Part shown: piece after piece, positions 1 to 6,582 of the stretch
Numbering within the stretch: the first letter of the stretch is position 1
How the letters are laid out: the number at the start of each line of letters is the position of its first letter
Origin: Candidatus Stercoripulliclostridium merdigallinarum
Lineage (GTDB): Bacteria; Bacillota; Clostridia; Christensenellales; DTU072
Direction: 5' to 3'
Length of the DNA: 16,580 nucleotides
Assembly: GCA_018714575.1 (NCBI GenBank)
Contig: DVNF01000131.1
Coordinates: forward strand, 1-16,580
The notes under the pieces: model-generated
The model's input: only the letters and a program-made list of their open reading frames with translations
Databases searched by the model: none
Told to the model about the DNA's origin: nothing
Made by a program: the position numbers and the translations under genes

Positions 1-321
1 ACCCGATCCCGACAGACAGATCGCCGTGGTCATCTTGTCGTCGCATTTTTCTATGGCGTCGAAGTTGTTGAACAAGCGTAAACCGCTCTTTTCCAACATC
101 CGGGCAATATATTTATCCTTATCCAAATAAATAACGAATTCGTAGTCATCGGCTTTGCAACCTATCGAACCGCCGTCGTTTATTTGACACAAAAAATAGC
201 GGTTTTTAATAATGTCCGCCTCGAAACCGACCTTTTTCAGCTCCTGTTTCAGGCGTTCCGCCTGAAACAGCACGTTTACGGGTTTGCAATACGCATTAAT
301 AATTATGCCGGCTTTTCTCAT
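1..321 (-). CDS. RimK-like ATP-grasp ligase, 5' part only (runs off the left edge)
   Basis: The first 107 residues are visible, with no stop before the window edge. The N-terminus (MRKAGIIINAYCKPVN) is a short beta strand followed by a helix rich in Glu and Lys. Around residues 75-100 comes a stretch of the type DKDKYIARMLEKSGLRLFN followed by AIEKCDDKM. This is how the pre-ATP-grasp domain and linker of RimK/LysX-like ligases read. Such enzymes attach glutamate or another amino acid to a protein or small-molecule carboxylate using ATP. The catalytic ATP-grasp core lies outside the window, so the substrate cannot be inferred. The start at 321 is supported by an AAGGAA ribosome-binding site four bases upstream and a good promoter at 351-379. 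The gene is divergent from the sialidase. Family assignment rests on pattern recognition of the N-terminal part only. Confidence 0.6.
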   Translation of the reverse strand, partial: MRKAGIIINAYCKPVNVLFQAERLKQELKKVGFEADIIKNRYFLCQINDGGSIGCKADDYEFVIYLDKDKYIARMLEKSGLRLFNNFDAIEKCDDKMTTAICLSGSG

Positions 322-350
322 CGTTCCTTGTCCGATATTTTGATGTTGCA

Positions 351-379
351 ATTTTATCATATTCGTGCCGCTTTTGCAA
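351..379 (-). promoter_or_regulatory. Promoter of the RimK-like gene
   Basis: Read on the minus strand, TTGCAA (374-379) and TAAAAT (351-356) are separated by exactly 17 bases. This is close to the sigma-A consensus and about 30 bases upstream of the ATG at 321. Between this promoter and the sialidase promoter lies a short inverted repeat, TCGGG/CCCGA (381-395), that could be an operator, but nothing else supports that. Confidence 0.55.
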
Positions 380-439
380 GTCGGGGGGCACCCGAGCGTT
401 GTAAAGTCCCTATAATTCGCGCAAACTTTAGCGTTTAGC

Positions 440-468
440 TTGATATAAACGGAGTTTTATTTTATAAT
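440..468 (+). promoter_or_regulatory. Promoter of the sialidase gene
   Basis: TTGATA (440-445), 17 bases, then a perfect TATAAT (463-468). Transcription should start near 475, leaving a leader of about 13 bases that holds AGGAGGT (478-484). The in-frame ATG at 467 falls inside the -10 box, so it cannot be the start of the protein from this promoter. A second TATAAT at 411-416 has no matching -35 box. Confidence 0.65.
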
Positions 469-487
469 GATTGAAATAGGAGGTATT

Positions 488-1759
488 ATGGATAATTTTT
501 CTATTGTTTTTTCCAAAGATACGGGCAATGCCGAAAACTATCGCATTCCGTCCGTGGTAGTTACAAAGGACGGCACTTTGGTGGCGGCTGCGGACGAACG
601 CTTTTTTACCGGATCCGACAACCCCAACCGCATAGATAAAGTCGTGCGCACTTCCGTAGACGGAGGAAAGACCTGGTCGGAACAGATTACCGCCGTTCAA
701 ATGGTGGGTAAGGACAAAAAACATTCCGCCGCGGCTATAGATCCCGCTATGCTGTACGACGCCGAACAGGACGCCATATTTATGTTATATTCGATGACTC
801 CCGCAGGAATCGGTATTCTGAATTGCAAAAAAGGTACCGGCTATGAAAACGGAGCCAGGATCGTTACCGGAAACGGCAAAAAATTCTTGTGGAAGGACGG
901 AGAAATGGTCGACGAGTCAGGCTCCGAAAAATATGCGGTCGCCGAAGACGGCACCTGGAGCGGCGGCAACGTATTGACCGGCGAAGGCGGATATAAACTG
1001 TACGAAACTTCGTTCCTGATGCTGATACGTTCCGACGACCACGGCAAAACCTGGTCAAAGCCCCTGGAGCTAAACCCCTCGGTAAAAGGCAAAAAGTGGC
1101 ACTTCATAGGCTCCGGTCCCGCAAACGGAATTCAACTGCGCCACGGCGAGCACGCAGGCAGATTGATTTTCCCGATTTACTACGGATTAGGCAAACTGCC
1201 CATGAAACTGACTACCGCCCTGATTTACTCCGACGACGGCGGAAAGACTTGGTCGGTCACCGACACGCCCCCTATCCGCGGCAGATATATCGGCAAAGAA
1301 AACCCCTTGATTTTCCCGATGAGAACTTACCTTACCGAAAGCCAGGTAGTCGAATTGGATTCCGGGGAATTGGTATGGTTTTTAAGGAATCATCATCCCA
1401 AACGCTTGATTATGGTTTCCCGTTCCTTAGATAGCGGCATTACCTGGACAGAGCCCGTTTTGCACGAACAACTGCCCCAATGCGTTTGCCAAATCACCGC
1501 TTTACGGGTCGAGGAGAACGGCAAAGAGGCAATTCTGACCATCAACGCGGCAGATCCTAAAAAACGCCGCCTGGGAACGGCAAGGCTTTCTTTTGACGGC
1601 GGCAAAACATTCCCCCGCAGTATGGTGATCACCGACGGCGAATTCGTCTATTCCTCCGCCGCACAGCTGCCCGACGGCACTATAGCCGTGTTGTTCGAAG
1701 ATTGCACCAAACACGAAAACATCAAATTCACGACTTTTGCTTTGTCGGAAGTCAAATAG
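488..1759 (+). CDS. Exo-alpha-sialidase (GH33 neuraminidase), apparently cytoplasmic
   Basis: Predicted to release terminal sialic acid from glycans or sialyl-oligosaccharides. The 423-residue protein shows the six-bladed propeller signature: an RIP motif at R19-P21 and five Asp boxes (S56-W63, S182-W189, S248-W255, S313-W320, S368-F375, mostly SxDxGKTW). All expected catalytic positions appear to be present: arginines R19, R300 and R360, acid/base D44, E284, and nucleophile Y388 in VYSSAAQL. The R19-D44 and E284-R300 spacings match what I recall for clostridial NanI. No signal peptide, lectin/CBM domain or sortase anchor is visible, so the protein is only the catalytic core and should be intracellular unless exported non-classically. 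The start at 488 is chosen because AGGAGGT lies just upstream and the alternative ATG at 467 is within the -10 box. The gene is monocistronic, with its own promoter and terminator. No sialic-acid transporter or nan catabolic gene is in the window. Confidence 0.88.
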   Translation: MDNFSIVFSKDTGNAENYRIPSVVVTKDGTLVAAADERFFTGSDNPNRIDKVVRTSVDGGKTWSEQITAVQMVGKDKKHSAAAIDPAMLYDAEQDAIFMLYSMTPAGIGILNCKKGTGYENGARIVTGNGKKFLWKDGEMVDESGSEKYAVAEDGTWSGGNVLTGEGGYKLYETSFLMLIRSDDHGKTWSKPLELNPSVKGKKWHFIGSGPANGIQLRHGEHAGRLIFPIYYGLGKLPMKLTTALIYSDDGGKTWSVTDTPPIRGRYIGKENPLIFPMRTYLTESQVVELDSGELVWFLRNHHPKRLIMVSRSLDSGITWTEPVLHEQLPQCVCQITALRVEENGKEAILTINAADPKKRRLGTARLSFDGGKTFPRSMVITDGEFVYSSAAQLPDGTIAVLFEDCTKHENIKFTTFALSEVK

Positions 1760-1803
1760 CTTGCCCGTTTATAGAAAATCGGTAATATAAATATTATGAT
1801 ATT

Positions 1804-1845
1804 AGAGGCTGTCGATTAAATCACGACAGCCTCTTTTGTATTTTT
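1804..1845 (+). terminator. Terminator of the sialidase gene
   Basis: Perfect 11-bp stem AGAGGCTGTCG (1804-1814) with CGACAGCCTCT (1824-1834), a 9-base loop, then TTTT, a short break and TTTTT. It sits 45 bases after the sialidase stop and separates it from the convergent folD. The minus-strand side has no U-run, so it serves the plus strand. Confidence 0.85.
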
Positions 1846-1907
1846 ATAAATGCCTTATAAATCCGATTTGCCGAAAATTCGGCGAAGATTTTTCTTGCTT
1901 TTCCCTA

Positions 1908-2756
1908 TTATTTATTTCTTTTGCAAAACGAAAACAGCGTTTGTTGTATCAATGTGGCTATGGTCACAGGACCGACTCCTCCGGGTACGGGAGTCATCAA
2001 CGAAGCGTTCTCGAACGCGCCTTCGTCGACGTCGCCGATATTTCCTGCGTTATACCCTGCGTCTATGACGACGGCGCCGGGCTTTACCCATTCGGGTTTT
2101 ACGAAGCGCGGCACGCCGCAGGCGGCTACGACTATGTCGGCGCGGCGCACTACTTTATCGATATCCACGGTCTTTGTGTGCGTGACGGTCACGGTGCAAT
2201 TTGCGTTCAGCAACAACATCGCTACCGGCTTTCCCAAAATCGGAGATCTGCCGATGACTACCGCCTCTTTGCCTTGCAGAGGTATATTGTAGTAATTCAA
2301 AATATTCATTATGGCTTGCGCCGTGGCGGCGCGATAGCCGGGAAGTCCCAATGCCGTTTTTCCCAGGGAGTTTACTCCTACCCCGTCCACGTCCTTTTCG
2401 GGATCGATCCTGTCGAAACAGGCGCGTTCGTCTATTTGACGGGGCACCGGATGTTGTAACAAAATGCCGTAAACGTCGGGATCGGCATTCAATTCGTCGA
2501 TAACGGAAAGCAGTTCTTCCGTCGTCGTTTGTTCGGGAAGTTCTACTTTTTTGGGTTCTATACCCACGCGCCTGCAAGCGTTACCTTTCATCCTGACGTA
2601 AGTCACCGACGAAGGATTTTCGCCGACTATTATCGTCGCCAATATCGGACGAGTGGCGCCCGCCGCCATTTTACGTTCTATTTCGGCAGCGACTTCCGCC
2701 TCTATGTGCTTTGCCACCGCCCTGCCGTCCAAAATCTTTTCGGGATAATCTGCCAT
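1908..2756 (-). CDS. folD: Bifunctional methylene-THF dehydrogenase / methenyl-THF cyclohydrolase
   Basis: Interconverts 5,10-methylene-, methenyl- and 10-formyl-tetrahydrofolate using a pyridine nucleotide, supplying one-carbon units for purine and thymidylate synthesis in the cytosol. Length is 282 residues, normal for FolD. Visible motifs: the catalytic YVRMK (Y53, K57), GILLQHPVP near 97-105, KDVDG (121-125), the nucleotide-binding GRSPILGKP (169-177) and the C-terminal PVPGGVGPVT (257-266). The usual Cys-Thr-Pro motif before the Rossmann domain is replaced by AATA (143-146), and the usual HPxNxG is VNSLG. Both look like lineage variation rather than inactivation. The start at 2756 is preferred over the in-frame ATG at 2777 because GGAGAGG lies directly upstream of it. 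The gene lies downstream of xpt on the same strand; I recognise no promoter of its own in the AT-rich gap, so it may depend on readthrough past the terminator at 2815-2836. Confidence 0.93.
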   Translation of the reverse strand: MADYPEKILDGRAVAKHIEAEVAAEIERKMAAGATRPILATIIVGENPSSVTYVRMKGNACRRVGIEPKKVELPEQTTTEELLSVIDELNADPDVYGILLQHPVPRQIDERACFDRIDPEKDVDGVGVNSLGKTALGLPGYRAATAQAIMNILNYYNIPLQGKEAVVIGRSPILGKPVAMLLLNANCTVTVTHTKTVDIDKVVRRADIVVAACGVPRFVKPEWVKPGAVVIDAGYNAGNIGDVDEGAFENASLMTPVPGGVGPVTIATLIQQTLFSFCKRNK

Positions 2757-2814
2757 ATTCCTCTCCGTTAAGTTCAAGCCTTAGTCTAGGTTTAAATTTA
2801 AGTTTAAGTTTATT

Positions 2815-2836
2815 AAAAAGCGGGCAAACCGCCCGC
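2815..2836 (-). terminator. Terminator after xpt
   Basis: On the minus strand a stem GCGGGC/GCCCGC (2831-2836 with 2820-2825) with a five-base loop is followed by five Ts (2819-2815). It begins 14 bases after the xpt stop codon. The stem is short but entirely G-C. Confidence 0.75.
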
Positions 2837-2849
2837 CGAATTTTAGTCG

Positions 2850-3422
2850 TTATCTTCTGAATTCCAAAGAGTCGTCGCTCATTCTTTCGATGATGGCAAG
2901 GGATACGATCTTCAGACCTTCCGCTCTGAGGACGTCGCCGCCGCCCTGGAAGCCTTTTTCGATGGCGATACCTGCGCCCGCAACGGTGGCTCCGGCGCGG
3001 TGAGCGATATCGATCAAACCCCTAAGGGCGCAACCGTTTGCCAAAAAGTCGTCGACTATCAAAATGACGTCGTCCTTTCCTATGTAGTCTTTGCTGACCA
3101 TAACTTCGTAATCGCGGTTATTGGTATAGCTGTGTACCGGAGCGGTATAGACGTCGTCGGAAAGGTTTATCGTCTTTCTTTTTTTCGCAAACACCATGGG
3201 GACGCCGAATTTCAACGCCGTCATCATGGCTATGGCTATACCCGAAGACTCGATCGTTAAAACTTTTGTGATTTTATCGTTTTTAAAGGCTTCGTACAAT
3301 TCTTCGCCGAGCTTTTCTACCAATTTAACGTCGATCCGATGATTTAAAAAACTGTCGACTTTCAATACGTTTCCCGGTCTGACTTCGCCGTACCGTAAAA
3401 TCATGTCCTCTAAAAGTTTCAT
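2850..3422 (-). CDS. xpt: Xanthine phosphoribosyltransferase
   Basis: Purine-salvage enzyme converting xanthine and PRPP to XMP in the cytosol. The 190-residue length and the whole sequence match the family: an N-terminal FLNHRID (25-31), the IESSGIA stretch (58-63), AKKRKT (79-84) and the PRPP-binding loop VILIVDDFLANG (119-130). Translation starts at 3422 after GAGGA. The promoter at 3459-3487 predicts a leader of only about 30 bases, too short for the guanine riboswitch that controls xpt in many Firmicutes, and I see no purine-aptamer signature upstream. It is followed by its own terminator and then by folD, which also serves purine synthesis through formyl-THF. Confidence 0.94.
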   Translation of the reverse strand: MKLLEDMILRYGEVRPGNVLKVDSFLNHRIDVKLVEKLGEELYEAFKNDKITKVLTIESSGIAIAMMTALKFGVPMVFAKKRKTINLSDDVYTAPVHSYTNNRDYEVMVSKDYIGKDDVILIVDDFLANGCALRGLIDIAHRAGATVAGAGIAIEKGFQGGGDVLRAEGLKIVSLAIIERMSDDSLEFRR

Positions 3423-3458
3423 AGCCGTCCTCTTCGGTTGTTATGTTGTAATGAATAG

Positions 3459-3487
3459 ATTATACCCGAATTTTCGCCCTGTGTCAA
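3459..3487 (-). promoter_or_regulatory. Consensus promoter of xpt
   Basis: On the minus strand a perfect TTGACA (3482-3487) and a perfect TATAAT (3459-3464) are separated by 17 bases. This is the strongest promoter in the window. It lies between the glnN terminator and the xpt start. Confidence 0.85.
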
Positions 3488-3542
3488 ACATAGCGCGCCT
3501 TTATTATACTCTGCCGTCCTGTTTTTTCGCTTTGTATTATGC

Positions 3543-3566
3543 AAAAAACCCGTACAGAAGTACGGG
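3543..3566 (-). terminator. Terminator of glnN
   Basis: On the minus strand CCCGTAC (3566-3560), loop TTCT, GTACGGG (3555-3549), followed by six Ts (3548-3543). It lies 65 bases past the glnN stop and upstream of the xpt promoter, so glnN and xpt are separate transcripts. Confidence 0.88.
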
Positions 3567-3630
3567 CATTCAAAGTTCGTGCGGATCTTATTTCCTTATC
3601 GGTACCGCCGGTATACATTTTGATATACGT

Positions 3631-5706
3631 TTATATGTCGAAGAGCAGTTTATCGTATTTCGGGTATTGCCAGCAATCTTCGGAAACCATCAATTCGGCT
3701 TCGTCGGCGACTACGCGAAGCCCCAACATTGCGGGCAAAACTTCTTCGGCATACAATATTGCCGCAGCCTGTCCCGAGCCGCGAGCGCGCGCTTTGAACA
3801 ACGCGCTTTCCAGATTCGCTACGCGCTCTTTACCGGATTGGTACAGCGAAGACAGTTTTTTCATATCCTCCGCCATGGGCGCTTCTACGGAAATAGCCGA
3901 CAATCCGCGTTCAGCCTCCGACAATTTAGCTATATACGCCGCGATCGACGGAAGAATTTGTTGCCTTGCCATATCCAAAGCCGTCAAAGCCTCTATGGAT
4001 ACAGTCTTGCAATAGTTATCCAAATAAATTTCGCGCCTGGATTTCAGTTCCGATTCGGTAAACACTCCGTTACGGACGAAGACTCCGATATTTTTGGGGT
4101 CTGTCAGGTGCGGCAAAGCTTCCGCGGTGTTCTTGTAGTCGGGCAAGCCGCGTTTTACCGCTTCGTCGCGCCATTCGGCAGAGTAATTGTTGCCGTTAAA
4201 CACTATCCTGCCGTGTTCCAACACCGTTTCTTTGATAATGGCTTTGATTTCCGCCTGGATATCGCGCGCTCCCTCGATACGTTCCGCAAAGCCGCGAAGC
4301 GCGTCGGCAACGATCGTATTCAATACTGTGGTGGGTTCGGATACCGACATCGAAGCGCCGGGCATACGGAATTCAAACTTATTTCCCGTAAAAGCAAACG
4401 GCGAAGTGCGGTTGCGGTCGGAAGAATCCTTTTCGAACCTGGGCAGGAAGTGTACGCCCGTTTCCACGCTTAGTCCGCCCTGCTTTACGTACGGGCGGTC
4501 GTAAGCTATGCAGTTCAACATCTCCCACAGCTCGTCGCCCAAAAACATCGATACTATGGCGGGCGGAGCTTCGTGACCTCCCAGCCTGTGATCGTTGCCG
4601 GCGCCCGCAACCGAGATCCTTAACAGATCTCCGTAATTATCCACACCGGTAATTACCGCAGAAAGGAATAGTAAAAACCTGGAATTTGTATACGGATGAG
4701 TGCCCGGAGCAAGTAAATTTACCCCTGCGTCCGTTTCCAACGACCAATTGTTGTGCTTCCCCGATCCGGAAACGCCGGCAAAAGGTTTTTCGTGCAGCAA
4801 ACATACCAAACCGTGCTTTGCGGCGACGCGCTTCATGACCTCCATTGTCAGTTGGTTGTGGTCCACGGCTATATTTGCGGTGCCGTATACCGGCGCCGAT
4901 TCGTGTTGCGCGGGCGCCGTTTCGTTGTGTCTGGTCTTTGCGGCGACGCCCAGCTTCCAAAGCTCTTCGTCCAGGTCCCTCATATATTCGGATACTATCG
5001 GATTGACGGGTCCGAAATAATGGTCTTCCAGGTCCTGACCTTTAGGAGGACGTGCTCCGAACAAAGTCCTGCCCGTAAAACGCAGATCCTTTCTGGCGGC
5101 AAAATCTTCTTTGGAAACCAAAAAATATTCCTGTTCGGCTCCGACCGTGGTATAGACGTGCTTTACGTCTTTTTCCCCGATAGCTTTCAACAAGCGTAAC
5201 GATTCGTTGTTTACAGCCTCCATCGACCTTAACAAGGGCGTCTTTTTATCCAACGCCTCGCCCGTATAAGAACAGAACGCGGTCGGGATACATAAAACTC
5301 CGTCCTTTATAAAAGCGTAAGAACTCGGGTCCCAATTAGTATAGCCTCTGGCTTCGAAAGTGGCGCGCAAGCCGCCCGAAGGAAAGCTGGAGGCGTCGGG
5401 TTCGCCTTTTATCAGTTCTTTACCCGAAAATTCCATGATGGCTTTGCCGTCACGGGTGGGCGAAAGAAAACTTTCGTGCTTTTCCGCGGTTACTCCCGTC
5501 ATCGGTTGGAACCAATGAGTAAAGTGCGTCGCACCGCGTTCGATCGCCCAATCTTTCATGGCGTTTGCGACTACGTCTGCTGCTTCTTTCGAAAGTGGAG
5601 TGTCCAAACGAATACAATCTTTGTACTCTTTGTAGGTTTCAGGCGGTAACTTTGCCGCCATCACCGCATCGTTAAAAACCAACGAACCGAAAATTTCTTT
5701 TATCAT
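3631..5706 (-). CDS. glnN: Glutamine synthetase type III
   Basis: Makes glutamine from glutamate, ammonia and ATP in the cytosol. The 691-residue length is typical of GSIII, about 1.5 times GSI. Family blocks in order: HFTHWFQPMTG (61-71), FPSGGLRATFEARGYTNWDP (108-127), the metal-binding GAEQEYF (189-195), RHNETAPAQHE (259-269), and the ATP-site SGSGKHNNWS (313-322). The C-terminal part is helical, as in the GSIII-specific extension. Translation starts at 5706 after a perfect AGGAGG. The gene has a promoter at 5824-5852 and a leader of about 110 bases with a terminator-like hairpin, and it is divergent from an ANTAR gene. This suggests leader attenuation of glutamine synthesis in response to nitrogen state (inference). 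It ends in a strong terminator. Confidence 0.95.
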   Translation of the reverse strand: MIKEIFGSLVFNDAVMAAKLPPETYKEYKDCIRLDTPLSKEAADVVANAMKDWAIERGATHFTHWFQPMTGVTAEKHESFLSPTRDGKAIMEFSGKELIKGEPDASSFPSGGLRATFEARGYTNWDPSSYAFIKDGVLCIPTAFCSYTGEALDKKTPLLRSMEAVNNESLRLLKAIGEKDVKHVYTTVGAEQEYFLVSKEDFAARKDLRFTGRTLFGARPPKGQDLEDHYFGPVNPIVSEYMRDLDEELWKLGVAAKTRHNETAPAQHESAPVYGTANIAVDHNQLTMEVMKRVAAKHGLVCLLHEKPFAGVSGSGKHNNWSLETDAGVNLLAPGTHPYTNSRFLLFLSAVITGVDNYGDLLRISVAGAGNDHRLGGHEAPPAIVSMFLGDELWEMLNCIAYDRPYVKQGGLSVETGVHFLPRFEKDSSDRNRTSPFAFTGNKFEFRMPGASMSVSEPTTVLNTIVADALRGFAERIEGARDIQAEIKAIIKETVLEHGRIVFNGNNYSAEWRDEAVKRGLPDYKNTAEALPHLTDPKNIGVFVRNGVFTESELKSRREIYLDNYCKTVSIEALTALDMARQQILPSIAAYIAKLSEAERGLSAISVEAPMAEDMKKLSSLYQSGKERVANLESALFKARARGSGQAAAILYAEEVLPAMLGLRVVADEAELMVSEDCWQYPKYDKLLFDI

Positions 5707-5741
5707 ATTCCTCCTAAGCGTTTAAAGGCGCTCGGAATTTT

Positions 5742-5768
5742 AAAAAATTTAGGCAATTATCCCAAATT
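5742..5768 (-). promoter_or_regulatory. Terminator-like hairpin in the glnN leader (candidate attenuator)
   Basis: On the minus strand AATTTGGG (5768-5761), a seven-base loop ATAATTG, then CCTAAATT (5753-5746), an 8-bp stem with one G-U pair, running into six Ts (5747-5742). It lies after the glnN promoter and before its ribosome-binding site, so forming it would stop transcription early. A second small hairpin upstream (5782-5795; CCGC, loop AAAAAC, GCGG) gives the leader the two-stem layout of ANTAR targets. The hexaloop has A at position 1 but A, not G, at position 4. Confidence 0.5.
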
Positions 5769-5823
5769 CTTTGCTTTTTCGCCGCGTTTTTGCGGTAGCT
5801 TTCAATGGTGGAGAACAACATAC

Positions 5824-5852
5824 AGTTTATATTATCGATATTGCTAAGTCAA
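5824..5852 (-). promoter_or_regulatory. Promoter of glnN
   Basis: On the minus strand TTGACT (5847-5852), 17 bases, TAAACT (5824-5829). A TATAAA with a 15-base spacer overlaps it as an alternative -10. Transcription from about 5817 would give a leader of roughly 110 bases before the glnN ATG, long for this genome segment, where other leaders are about 10 to 50 bases. Confidence 0.55.
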
Positions 5853-5917
5853 GTATATTTAAAAATTAAGCCTTAGAAAAAAATAATGTTTATCTTTAGA
5901 AAAATTTTCAACATCCG

Positions 5918-5946
5918 TTGACCTGAAAACCCCCTATATATTATAT
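5918..5946 (+). promoter_or_regulatory. Promoter of the ANTAR gene (and probably pyrG)
   Basis: TTGACC (5918-5923), 17 bases, TTATAT (5941-5946), about 28 bases before the ATG at 5975. No comparable promoter is seen in the 65 bases before pyrG, so both genes probably share this one. Confidence 0.55.
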
Positions 5947-5974
5947 TACCATACATATTTTTGAGGACAGGGCT

Positions 5975-6517
5975 ATGATAGCATTAGTAGTTGCCGAGAA
6001 GAATGCCGACAAACTCGCTGACGTAGTAAAAACTGCGGGTATGTCGCCGACTCTATCCGACAATCTTACCGACGCCGCCGCCCTTGCCGAATCACGCGAT
6101 TTCGATTGCATATTTTTATATTCGCCCTATTCCGAACAAGCCGCGGATTTTGTGGATTTCGTAGCTTCAACGGGTTTTTCGGCATTCATTTGGTTGACGC
6201 AACGTCCATCGGAAGGAGTAAAACGCCGCCTACAGGAAAAAGGCGTTTTTGTTTTGGAACCGCCTATCAGACAGGATATGCTGTCCGCCATACTTGCCGC
6301 AAGCGCTGCCGGCGCCGGGCGAATCCGCCGCGAAAAAGAAAAAATGGCTTCGCGCCTTAGCGAACTCAGAATGGTTTCGCAGGCAAAAGCCGTGTTGATG
6401 TCGGCATTGAACATGTCCGAAAACGAAGCTCACCATTATATCGAACGCGAAGCGATGAATCGCAGGATCACCAAAAAAGAGGTTTCGGAAAGTATTCTCA
6501 GAACCTATCAGAACTGA
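5975..6517 (+). CDS. ANTAR-domain RNA-binding regulator with a degenerate receiver domain (NitR-like)
   Basis: 180 residues. Residues 1-110 alternate strands and helices like a response-regulator receiver, but the phospho-acceptor is missing: the strand-3 end reads DCIFLYSPY with Tyr/Ser where the Asp should be, and the usual Lys of strand 5 is Glu (VLEPP, 93-97). The receiver is therefore probably not phosphorylated. A short coiled linker rich in Arg, Lys and Glu (116-130) leads to the ANTAR domain (about 122-178) with RMVSQAKAVLMSALNMSE and the following YIEREAMNRR. ANTAR domains bind paired RNA hairpins and prevent transcription termination. In Clostridium an ANTAR protein, NitR, is encoded next to glnA and linked to nitrogen control. 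The divergent glnN, with a terminator-like hairpin in its leader, is the obvious candidate target. GAGG eight bases upstream serves as the ribosome-binding site. Confidence 0.85.
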   Translation: MIALVVAEKNADKLADVVKTAGMSPTLSDNLTDAAALAESRDFDCIFLYSPYSEQAADFVDFVASTGFSAFIWLTQRPSEGVKRRLQEKGVFVLEPPIRQDMLSAILAASAAGAGRIRREKEKMASRLSELRMVSQAKAVLMSALNMSENEAHHYIEREAMNRRITKKEVSESILRTYQN

Positions 6518-6582
6518 TAAAAACGATCGATTTATTCGAACGACTGAATTCAAACATATATCGCAAAAGGAGGAACCGGATA

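Noticed and set aside
467..487. Upstream ATG extending the sialidase by seven residues.
   Set aside because: The ATG lies within the TATAAT -10 box and the AGGAGGT site matches the downstream ATG at 488.
1859..1895. GCCGAAAATTCGGC palindrome between the sialidase terminator and the end of folD, considered as the folD terminator.
   Set aside because: On the folD strand the stem has a short loop and is not followed by a U-run; no confident terminator for folD is called.
2785..2812. AT-rich repeats of the TTTAAG type upstream of folD, considered as a promoter UP element or repeat array.
   Set aside because: Only a few imperfect 6-bp units, and no paired -35/-10 boxes are visible.
3403..5199. 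Long open frames on the plus strand opposite glnN and xpt.
   Set aside because: They are antisense shadows of strongly conserved enzymes, with Arg/Tyr/Phe-rich non-protein-like composition and no ribosome-binding sites.
6518..6582. Search for a pyrimidine-type attenuator or separate promoter before pyrG.
   Set aside because: No hairpin, G-run or convincing -35/-10 pair is visible in the 65 bases.
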